NCBI RefSeq assembly: GCF_028875915.1
Contig: NZ_JAPEHW010000010.1
Location: 1 to 41,454 of the forward strand
Source: Pseudoalteromonas sp. G4
GTDB taxonomy: Bacteria > Pseudomonadota > Gammaproteobacteria > Enterobacterales > Alteromonadaceae
Reading direction: 5' to 3'
Length of the DNA stretch: 41,454 nucleotides
A model generated the notes under the pieces. The model was not told the origin of the DNA and ran no database searches. It saw only the letters and a program-made list of their open reading frames with translations. Below are positions 1-6,915 of the stretch, piece after piece. The position numbers were made by a program, and so were the translations under genes. The first letter of the stretch is position 1. The number at the start of each line of letters is the position of its first letter.

Positions 1-34
1 GTTGCTCAACGTCGTTGCGAGTACTCCGTGTCGG

Positions 35-110
35 TGGATGCGCATTATAGGCAGATCGAAAATCAGATCAACCCCTTTTTTCAAAAAAAACGATCTTTTT
101 TGATCGTTTG
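35..110 (-). promoter_or_regulatory. Ribosomal RNA operon P1-type promoter, leftward
   Basis: Read on the minus strand there is a -35 TTGATC (66-71), a 16-bp spacer and a perfect -10 TATAAT (44-49), followed by a GC-rich discriminator GCGCATCC and then ACCGACACGG. This is nearly the E. coli rrnB P1 layout: 16-bp spacer, TATAATGCGCC, then ACTGACACGG. Upstream (72-109) is A/T-rich with runs of A and T, as in an UP element. The predicted transcription start is near 35, so a 16S gene should lie just left of the window. A promoter for a stable-RNA operon other than rrn is possible. Confidence 0.72.
88..109. terminator. A/T-flanked hairpin upstream of the rrn-type promoter
   Basis: AAACGATC (88-95), a six-T loop and GATCGTTT (102-109) form a perfect 8-bp stem. 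On the minus strand it is followed by eight T, so it could act as a second terminator for nagP. It also lies where an UP element or Fis site of the rrn-type promoter would be, so its role is unclear. Confidence 0.4.
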
Positions 111-165
111 ATTATTAAGTATTCAAAGCAGCCGTTTCATTAACGCGAAAGCTACATTTACGCAT

Positions 166-198
166 AAAAAAACGCCAAACTTATGTTTGGCGTTTTAG
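166..198 (-). terminator. Intrinsic terminator of the GlcNAc transporter gene
   Basis: A perfect 10-bp stem, AACGCCAAAC (171-180) and GTTTGGCGTT (185-194), has a 4-nt loop. On the minus strand it is followed by a T run (complement of the A run at 166-170). It lies about 30 bp past the stop of the transporter gene. Confidence 0.85.
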
Positions 199-224
199 GG
201 AGTGTAATACTAATGAAAATTTGT

Positions 225-1526
225 TTATTTCCAGCTACGCATTTTGTGACCTTTAACTGCGTAGAAGATAATAAATAGATAACTAGGTACCATTAATGCG
301 TACGCACCTTGTGCACCTAAACCAGCTACATTACCTAGACCAATAAGTAATGGACCAAGCGCACCACCTGCAATACCCATAATAAGTAGACCTGATGCAG
401 TTCCAGTTAGTCGACCTAAGCCACTTAATGCTAGAGGCCAAATTGCAGGCCATACCATTGCATTAGCAAAACCTAATAGCGCAATACATACTAATGGATC
501 AGGTAATTCAGGACCACCAAATGGAACAAGTAGAATATTTGAGATAGTTGTTGATTCGTTACTACCGAATACAACAGCAGCAACTGTAACTAAACCTGCG
601 AGACCCGACATAACCAATGCATTTTGTTGTGACATATATTTAGGGATAAGTGCAATACCGATTGCATAACCAACAAGCATGCACGCCATTGTGTACGATG
701 TCATCATCGAGTAATCAGCTACACCAATCGCAAGTGCGTATGAACCAATGGTATCTGCAGCGATTACTTCTACTGCTACATAAAGTGCGATACCAATTAC
801 ACCTAATACTAAATGAGGGTGACTAAGAGCTTCACGTACTTCACCTTTTGCATTTGGGTTTTCATCTTCAAATACTAAATCAGGTAATGAGGAGAATTTT
901 GCGAATGCAGCAAACGCGAAGATTAAACCTGCAATTGCTATATAAGGTGCAACTAAACTATTTGCCATTGCATCTTTTTGCACTTGTGAAAGTACTTCAC
1001 CTTCACCTGCAACTGCAGCAACCGTTACCATTGCAAATACAATAGGAACAACTACACCAGCAAACTTATTTAGTAAACCCATAATACAAACACGAACAGC
1101 TGCTGACTTTTCTGAACCCATTTTTACAACATAAGGGTTAACTGCCGTTTGTAATACAGTTTGACCTACACCAATGAGCAATTGAGCAAATAAGAAAATT
1201 TCAATCATTTGCATTTTTGCAGCTGGAATATATAGCAGTGCTGAAGCTGCCATAATGGCACAACCTATTGCCATGCCATTCTTATAGCCCACTTTCTTAA
1301 TTAACATTGCCGATGGAATACCAGCAATGGTTACTGCAATATAGAAAGATGAAATAATAAATGAAGCTTGCAGCGGTGACAGCTCAAGCATTTGTTGTAA
1401 GAAAGGTGTGATTGCACCGTTTAACCAGGTAATACAACCTAGTATAAAAAACATTGAGCCAGCAAGTACCATTGGTAAAATGACGCTTTGCTGGGAATTT
1501 TGTTCGTTTTCCACTGTTGCTTCCAT
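225..1526 (-). CDS. nagP: N-acetylglucosamine MFS transporter (NagP-like)
   Basis: 433-residue inner-membrane transporter of the fucose:proton symporter branch of the major facilitator superfamily, with about twelve hydrophobic segments. The N-terminus keeps the family pattern FFILGCITWLNGAITPFLQ (residues about 26-44), and the region around residues 365-400 has the WPLALSGLGRLTGTASG signature of FucP/NagP-like sugar carriers. In Alteromonadales such proteins import GlcNAc released from chitin. The GH20 hexosaminidase gene lies just upstream on the same strand, and both upstream regions carry a NagR-type palindrome, which supports GlcNAc as substrate. The gene has its own promoter region and terminator. 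Another hexose, such as fucose or glucose, cannot be excluded from sequence alone. Confidence 0.85.
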   Translation of the reverse strand: MEATVENEQNSQQSVILPMVLAGSMFFILGCITWLNGAITPFLQQMLELSPLQASFIISSFYIAVTIAGIPSAMLIKKVGYKNGMAIGCAIMAASALLYIPAAKMQMIEIFLFAQLLIGVGQTVLQTAVNPYVVKMGSEKSAAVRVCIMGLLNKFAGVVVPIVFAMVTVAAVAGEGEVLSQVQKDAMANSLVAPYIAIAGLIFAFAAFAKFSSLPDLVFEDENPNAKGEVREALSHPHLVLGVIGIALYVAVEVIAADTIGSYALAIGVADYSMMTSYTMACMLVGYAIGIALIPKYMSQQNALVMSGLAGLVTVAAVVFGSNESTTISNILLVPFGGPELPDPLVCIALLGFANAMVWPAIWPLALSGLGRLTGTASGLLIMGIAGGALGPLLIGLGNVAGLGAQGAYALMVPSYLFIIFYAVKGHKMRSWK

Positions 1527-1693
1527 AAACTTCTTCTTGTTGCAGGTTAATCTTATGCCATAGTTTTAAACTATGAAAATACCATTTGCGTTAAACAGCC
1601 TATCTTTCAGACGCACTAATAAATAGTTAACGCACCCGGTTTTATTTCTTGGTTTTATTATTAACACTAATCACTTTATATACGGCAATTTTC

Positions 1694-1740
1694 GGAAGTT
1701 AGCGCTTCCCCTAAGCCACAAAATGATAGCGCTGTCATTT
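1694..1740. promoter_or_regulatory. NagR-type operator upstream of nagP
   Basis: AAATGATAGCGCTGTCATTT (1721-1740) is a near-perfect palindrome. It matches the LacI-family NagR box known from Shewanella-type bacteria (AATGACA-RCGY-TGTCATT). It lies about 200 bp upstream of nagP. A second element, GGAAGTTAGCGCTTCC (1694-1709), has GGAAG/CTTCC arms and an AGCGCT core and might bind another regulator. The 1527-1837 gap otherwise holds only AT-rich sequence and the hexosaminidase terminator. Confidence 0.7.
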
Positions 1741-1795
1741 TACTTTAATGCAATTGAATAAATATTGCCAGTTTGAATTTTGAATTAATTAGAAC

Positions 1796-1821
1796 AAAAA
1801 GGGAGCAAATGCTCCCTTTAG
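1796..1821 (-). terminator. Terminator of the hexosaminidase gene
   Basis: GGGAGCA (1801-1807), a 2-nt loop and TGCTCCC (1810-1816), extended by AAA/TTT pairs, form a strong stem. A run of A (1796-1800) becomes the U tract on the minus strand. It lies just past the hexosaminidase stop codon. Confidence 0.85.
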
Positions 1822-1837
1822 TTTTAATAACAATTAG

Positions 1838-4423
1838 TTAATTAATCGTAGTAATACGACTCTTAACTTGGTCATTTAATGAACTTCTCAACCATACTTG
1901 AGCTGTACCCACAGCAACAGGTTTTTGATATGTTTGCCACGATTTCCCTTGGTCAATGCTGTATTCAACATCTAAGTATGCCGTCGCAACACTGGTTGTT
2001 AACGTACCATTATTAACTTCACCACCTGGTACATCTAAATTAGCTTTCACACCTGACTTCGCCAGTTTTGCAAGTTCCTTAGTACCTAGTGCAGCAGAGA
2101 AAGTCATCCAATCTTTAGCGCGCTTTTCAGCATTTGGTTTTTCACCTTCCCAAGAAGCTTTGTGCCATGAACGCTCAGCCACTGCCAACACACGCGGGAA
2201 TAACATAGCCAGAACTTGATCTTCAGTACGGATTGTTTCAGACCAGACCTGCCCTTGCATACCTAAAATATTTTCAGGCTTCTCTAGTGGCGGTAATGGA
2301 CGACCAACTAAGTCTTCTAAGTTTTTGATAACTTCACCAGTACGGGTAAAGTCAGCATTTGCATAAACATTGTCTGGCATATAGCCAAATGCTTTCTCAT
2401 TACTGATAAAACGCGTTGCCCAATAATAGCCACGTTCTTCTGGGTGTGCTTCATACGGATGGTCAAAATAAAGATGTGTACCATGCGATAAAACAACTTG
2501 ATAGTCATTGTTTGCTAAGCGGTAAGCTCGGTCAGCAACACCCCACTCCCAAATATTATCCCAAGCATTGGCTGTAAATACAGGATTTGGGAATTCTTCA
2601 CGATTAAATGTATTCACGCGGTCATACATTAAGCCATCTTCCCATGCACCTGGAGCAATACCACGTTTCGCAAGCATTTTTGCTACGCGCTGGGTAAAGT
2701 AAGGCTTAAGATCAGCAGGACCTGCAACCCCATTACCAGCCTCTTCAAACATTTTTTGACATGCTGGTGAATTAGTCCAAGAACCAGCACCTACTTCATC
2801 GCCACCAAAATGCAGATTTTCTAAACGTACACCCGCTTCACGATACATTTGTTGAAGCTCGTATGTCACTTTCTCCATAAAGTTATAACTTGAGTCCATA
2901 CACGCATTGATAGAATTATCTGTGTAATTCTGAACTGTGATGTATTCTGACTTATCTTCAGGATCACTCAGCAAGTATGCTTTCGCACCTACTTCATCGC
3001 CTGCTTTCATCAATTTACGATAACGCGCTTCCATCGCAATAATTGATGCACGCGCATGACCTGGTGACTCTACCTCTGGAATGATCTTGATATGACGTGC
3101 AGCGGCAAATTTTAATAATTCAACAAAATCATCTTTCGTAAGATAGCCATTACCTGAACCGTCTTTGTGTGGACCTGTACCTAACTGAGTCAGTAAGCAA
3201 GAATCTTCAGACAAATCAAAACAACGTACACCACCAATTTCTGCAAGTTCAGGTAACGATGGGATCTCTAAACGCCAGCCTTCATCATCTGAAAAGTGCC
3301 AATGCAATGTATTGAGCTTATATTTTGCCATTTGCTCAACCAGCTTAAACATTGCATCTTTACCATGGAAGTTACGTGCATTGTCATAATGCATACCGCG
3401 ATAACTAAAGCGCGGTGAATCTTTAATTTCTACACGTGGTAATTCAACGCTGCCATTTGTGTCAGCTGGGAAAAGTGCCAATAATGACTGCAAACCATAA
3501 AACACACCTGCATTATCACTACCAACAACCGTAATTTTATTTTTATCAATTTCTAAGTGATAGCTTTCAGCGTCACCATTTTGAATTGAATTATCTACTT
3601 TTAAAGATAAATGCGGTTTTTTACCTACTGAGATATGGTCAGCATTCGCTTCTAGCTTAAGGCCATATAATTTCGATAAATCATCAAGCAATACATTTAC
3701 TTCTTGCTTTAGGCTACCTTGATAGCTAACAACCCAATCTGACGAAAGCGTTACTTCACCACGAGAAAAATCAACGCTTTGTGGCTTTGGAATAATTCGC
3801 TTAAGGGCTTCCTCTTGGCTTGGCGTGTATTTTTCATTTTTGATATTAAGTGCATGACGGTTTTGTGCATCGGCAATCACACTTAAATCTTTTGGCGTGT
3901 TAAATTTCTTTAATTGGCGCTCTTCAACAATTGGTAGTACAAACTGTTTTAAATCTTCAGTATCTGTGCTGGCAAACACTTCAGCATCTTTATTATTGAG
4001 TGAAATAAATGCACGTGGCATCACATCTGAATAAGACACAATATAAGCTGCTGCTTCATACTCAAGTGCTAACGTTTCACCCACGGCTAAACCAGCAAAT
4101 GCTTTAGTCGGCACTAAACGATGTAAGTCACCATTTACATGCTCAATTGCAATTCCTTTTACTTCAGAGGTTTTTACTTTGCGAATACTGTGGAAATACA
4201 GCTGCCAGTTACTTTCACCTTTTGGTAGTGCAACTTTTGAAGTGTTTTTAAGTTGGATTTTACCGATGTAACCGCCATCGTTGTTATGAAAATTATCAAC
4301 GACACCAAATTTTAGATCCGCTTGTGCTGCAAATTCTTTAATGTCAGATTGCGATAGCTTGGCATTAGCAAATAACGGCGTTGCCAATAAAGCTGTAGCA
4401 AGTATGGTTTTTCTCAAATACAT
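1838..4423 (-). CDS. Secreted beta-N-acetylhexosaminidase (chitobiase, GH20)
   Basis: 861-residue exported enzyme that removes GlcNAc from chitobiose and longer chitin oligosaccharides. Residues 1-21 form a signal peptide ending FANA. A CHB_HEX-type N-terminal domain (about 25-170) is followed by a GH20 accessory domain (about 210-335), the TIM-barrel catalytic domain (about 340-770) and a C-terminal beta domain. The catalytic Asp-Glu pair is D542-E543 in HFGGDEVG; other family motifs are HWHFSDDEGWR (about 374-384) and EVESPGHARA (450-459). Length and domain order match bacterial chitobiases. The start is preceded by AAAGGAAG at good spacing. It lies upstream of nagP, with a NagR-type operator and its own terminator between, so the two genes are probably a regulon rather than one operon. 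Confidence 0.93.
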   Translation of the reverse strand: MYLRKTILATALLATPLFANAKLSQSDIKEFAAQADLKFGVVDNFHNNDGGYIGKIQLKNTSKVALPKGESNWQLYFHSIRKVKTSEVKGIAIEHVNGDLHRLVPTKAFAGLAVGETLALEYEAAAYIVSYSDVMPRAFISLNNKDAEVFASTDTEDLKQFVLPIVEERQLKKFNTPKDLSVIADAQNRHALNIKNEKYTPSQEEALKRIIPKPQSVDFSRGEVTLSSDWVVSYQGSLKQEVNVLLDDLSKLYGLKLEANADHISVGKKPHLSLKVDNSIQNGDAESYHLEIDKNKITVVGSDNAGVFYGLQSLLALFPADTNGSVELPRVEIKDSPRFSYRGMHYDNARNFHGKDAMFKLVEQMAKYKLNTLHWHFSDDEGWRLEIPSLPELAEIGGVRCFDLSEDSCLLTQLGTGPHKDGSGNGYLTKDDFVELLKFAAARHIKIIPEVESPGHARASIIAMEARYRKLMKAGDEVGAKAYLLSDPEDKSEYITVQNYTDNSINACMDSSYNFMEKVTYELQQMYREAGVRLENLHFGGDEVGAGSWTNSPACQKMFEEAGNGVAGPADLKPYFTQRVAKMLAKRGIAPGAWEDGLMYDRVNTFNREEFPNPVFTANAWDNIWEWGVADRAYRLANNDYQVVLSHGTHLYFDHPYEAHPEERGYYWATRFISNEKAFGYMPDNVYANADFTRTGEVIKNLEDLVGRPLPPLEKPENILGMQGQVWSETIRTEDQVLAMLFPRVLAVAERSWHKASWEGEKPNAEKRAKDWMTFSAALGTKELAKLAKSGVKANLDVPGGEVNNGTLTTSVATAYLDVEYSIDQGKSWQTYQKPVAVGTAQVWLRSSLNDQVKSRITTIN

Positions 4424-4468
4424 AAGACTTCCTTTACTTGTTAATTATGCGCTTTCTAACCATAGAGC

Positions 4469-4540
4469 AACGAAAGCGTTAATTTTAGTTTTTGTTATTA
4501 GGAATCATAATGACTATTTAATGACAGCGCTATCAAAACA
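4469..4540 (-). promoter_or_regulatory. Hexosaminidase promoter with NagR-type operator
   Basis: AATGACAGCGCTATCA (4520-4535) is a NagR-like palindrome. On the minus strand its right part contains TTGATA, a good -35, followed after 17 bp by a weak TCATTA/CATTAT -10, so a bound repressor would cover the -35. Downstream, TTAACGCTTTCG (minus strand, 4469-4480) resembles TTAGCGCTTCCC in the nagP upstream region. This may be a second shared site. Confidence 0.62.
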
Positions 4541-4587
4541 ACTTAAAAAAAACCTTAATTTTATCTGAAAACATTTAATATCAGTAA

Positions 4588-4615
4588 GTTAGAGGTATTA
4601 CAAAATACCTCTAAC
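4588..4615. terminator. 12-bp hairpin after ggt
   Basis: GTTAGAGGTATT (4588-4599) pairs perfectly with AATACCTCTAAC (4604-4615) across a 4-nt loop, 13 bp past the ggt stop. No run of T follows on either strand, so it is a poor intrinsic terminator. It may instead protect the 3' end of the transcript. Confidence 0.4.
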
Positions 4616-4627
4616 GTGTTGAAATTA

Positions 4628-6316
4628 TTAATAGCCTGCAGCCATACCGTCTTTTCGCGTCTCTGATGCGCCAACATAAACGCCATTTGAGAGCTGCTTC
4701 ATAATCGCTTGATAACCACCGTAAGGGCCAACTGCATGTTGAAGTGTATGTCCTTTTTTCACCAGCTCACGTTTTGTCTTTTCTGAAAAACCAGCTTCCA
4801 AGCTAACATAGCCGCCATTTGTCATTTTTTCACCGGTAGGCTGTGACGAACCAGTATGTAAAATGCGTGGTGCATCACCTGCTTCTTGCAGGTTCATACC
4901 AAAATCAATCATATTAATTAGAATTTGCGCATGCATTTGCGGTTGTGTAGCGCCACCCATCACACCAAAGCTGATATAAGGTTTGCCATCTTTGGTGACA
5001 AAGGCAGGAATAATAGTATGAAAAGGTCGTTTCTTCGGTGCATAAACGTTGAAGTGGCCATCTTCTAAGGCAAATAGCTCACCACGGTTTTGTAGCACAA
5101 ACCCTAACTTTTCTGGCGTCATGCCTGAGCCCATACCACGATAGTTACTTTGAATAAGTGACACCATGTTGCCATCTTTATCAGCAGTCGTTAAATAAAT
5201 GGTATCTCCTTCAACGGGTCCCGCATCCACTTGCTTACTCGCTTTATTTGCATCAATCAGATTGCGACGCTTTGTGGCGTATTCTTTGCTAATCAATTGT
5301 TTCACTGGAATGCTATTAAATGATGAGTCTGCATAGTATTTAGCGCGATCAGCAAAAGCTAATTTTTTAGCCTCCACAAAAGTATGAACATACTCAGGAC
5401 TATCAAATCCCATACTTGCAATATCGTAATCTTCAAGAATGTTTAAAATTTGTAGTGCGGCAATGCCCTGGCCATTGGGCGGCAGCTCCCATAAATCATA
5501 ACCACGATAGTTAGTACTTACGGGTTCTACCCAGTTACTTTTATGCGATGCCAAATCGTCATAACGCAAATAACCGCCAGTGGCTTTCATATAACGATCG
5601 ATTTCTTTTGCGATATCACCTTTATAGAATGCATCGCGCCCCCCTTTTGCAATTTTGCGGTAAGTATCCGCAAGCGCAGGGTTTTTAAAGATTTCACCTT
5701 TTTTTGGCATACGGCCATTTGCCATAAACACTTCTTTAAAGCCCGGATATTCTCCACGTGCAGCAACACTTTTATCAAGGTAGTAAGCAATTAGCTCTGA
5801 TACTGGAAAACCATTGTCAGCATAGTGAATTGCAGGTGCTAATAATTCCGCCATAGGTAATTTGCCAAATTTATTGTGCAATTCAAACCAACCGTCAACC
5901 GCACCTGGCACCGAAACCGGCAAAGGGCCATAACTTGGGATTTTGTCGCCTTGTGCTTTTAAAACATCAAGCGTTAACGATGCCGGCGAACGCCCTGATG
6001 CATTAAGCCCATGCAGTTTTTGCTCTTTTTGTTGCCATACAATGGCATATAAATCGCCACCAATGCCACAACCCGTTGGCTCAACCAATCCTAATACTGC
6101 ATTCGCGGCAATTGCAGCATCCACTGCACTGCCCCCTTTCTTTAATATATCGAGTGCAACTTGCGTTGCTAACGGCTGCGACGTTGCAGCCATGCCATTT
6201 TCAGCAAATACTTCTGAGCGACTGGCAAACATTTCACCTGTAATGCGATCATAAGCACTGGCGATTGACGGAATTGCTAAACTGACAATCAGTAAAGAGG
6301 GTTTTAGCCATTTCAT
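4628..6316 (-). CDS. ggt: Gamma-glutamyltransferase, secreted
   Basis: 562-residue Ntn-hydrolase that cleaves or transfers the gamma-glutamyl group of glutathione and related peptides in the periplasm. The start is set at ATG 6316, which follows AGGA at good spacing and gives a typical signal peptide (1-21, ending IASA); an upstream in-frame start at 6376 would add 20 hydrophilic residues. The precursor self-cleaves before a Thr, and T372 in GDTIYLTTAD-KDGN aligns with that nucleophile. Both subunit regions are complete. The Ser-Ser pair of E. coli GGT (KRPLSSMSP) is replaced by His-Thr here (KRPFHTIIP, residues 433-434), placing it in another GGT subfamily, so its acceptor preference may differ. 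It is monocistronic, with no operon partner visible. Confidence 0.9.
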   Translation of the reverse strand: MKWLKPSLLIVSLAIPSIASAYDRITGEMFASRSEVFAENGMAATSQPLATQVALDILKKGGSAVDAAIAANAVLGLVEPTGCGIGGDLYAIVWQQKEQKLHGLNASGRSPASLTLDVLKAQGDKIPSYGPLPVSVPGAVDGWFELHNKFGKLPMAELLAPAIHYADNGFPVSELIAYYLDKSVAARGEYPGFKEVFMANGRMPKKGEIFKNPALADTYRKIAKGGRDAFYKGDIAKEIDRYMKATGGYLRYDDLASHKSNWVEPVSTNYRGYDLWELPPNGQGIAALQILNILEDYDIASMGFDSPEYVHTFVEAKKLAFADRAKYYADSSFNSIPVKQLISKEYATKRRNLIDANKASKQVDAGPVEGDTIYLTTADKDGNMVSLIQSNYRGMGSGMTPEKLGFVLQNRGELFALEDGHFNVYAPKKRPFHTIIPAFVTKDGKPYISFGVMGGATQPQMHAQILINMIDFGMNLQEAGDAPRILHTGSSQPTGEKMTNGGYVSLEAGFSEKTKRELVKKGHTLQHAVGPYGGYQAIMKQLSNGVYVGASETRKDGMAAGY

Positions 6317-6459
6317 TATTATTATCCTGTTGTTCTGGTTATCGCTAACATAGCGCTTTTTTTGAACAGGAAACAATAATTCGAGGTAAATAGAGAAGAT
6401 CTGTAGATAAGATGCAGTTTAGCAGCAAAACCATTATGCCTTTGCTGCCAACTTAGGTA

Positions 6460-6849
6460 CTAATTTGCTTGTAGCTTTTCGATAATCACCACATTAGCAG
6501 CTGGAAACTCATAATTATTTAAATCACTGATTGCCACCCATTTATGATCTTGCCCTTCAAGATGCCTTGCTTCCCCATCAAATGCTTCTACTAAGTGAAT
6601 ATCAAGGTGCACAGATTTATCTGGGTAATCATGGTGAATTTCTAAAAATGGCATTGATGATTTTACCTCGATGCCAATTTCTTCTTTTAATTCTCTTGCC
6701 AGCGCTTGCGTCACTGTTTCGCCCGCTTCCACTTTGCCGCCAGGGAACTCCCACTTACCGCCTTGATGTTGTGACTCGTGACGTTTAGCAATAAAAATTA
6801 AGTCATCTCTTTTAATTACACCAACTGCAACATGTACTTGTTTTTTCAT
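6460..6849 (-). CDS. mutT: 8-oxo-dGTP diphosphatase MutT (Nudix)
   Basis: 129-residue cytoplasmic Nudix hydrolase that removes oxidised guanine nucleotides from the pool. The Nudix box is complete (GGKVEAGETV, then RELKEEIGI, residues about 38-60), and the protein starts MKKQVHVAVGVI as MutT proteins do. It lies downstream of secA on the same strand, as in E. coli, but a strong terminator separates them (6874-6898), so it needs readthrough or its own promoter. The SD is weak (GTGGAAA). A GCAGCAAA/TTTGCTGC hairpin (6422-6448) follows the gene but lacks a T tract. Confidence 0.92.
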   Translation of the reverse strand: MKKQVHVAVGVIKRDDLIFIAKRHESQHQGGKWEFPGGKVEAGETVTQALARELKEEIGIEVKSSMPFLEIHHDYPDKSVHLDIHLVEAFDGEARHLEGQDHKWVAISDLNNYEFPAANVVIIEKLQAN

Positions 6850-6869
6850 TTTCCACTCACTTCAAATCA

Positions 6870-6900
6870 TAAAAAAAGCGACACTCTGTGTCGCTTTTCT
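6870..6900 (-). terminator. Terminator between secA and mutT
   Basis: AAAAGCGACAC (6874-6884), loop TCT and GTGTCGCTTTT (6888-6898) form an 11-bp stem with A and T runs on both sides. It lies directly after the secA stop. Confidence 0.85.
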
Positions 6901-6915
6901 TTGTACGGCTCACTA

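Noticed and set aside
848..1045. Plus-strand ORF inside nagP and many similar antisense ORFs
   Set aside because: They lie wholly within well-supported genes, have low-complexity translations and lack SD sites; they are shadows.
6421..6448. GCAGCAAA/TTTGCTGC hairpin as the mutT terminator
   Set aside because: The loop is long (11 nt) and no T run follows on the minus strand.
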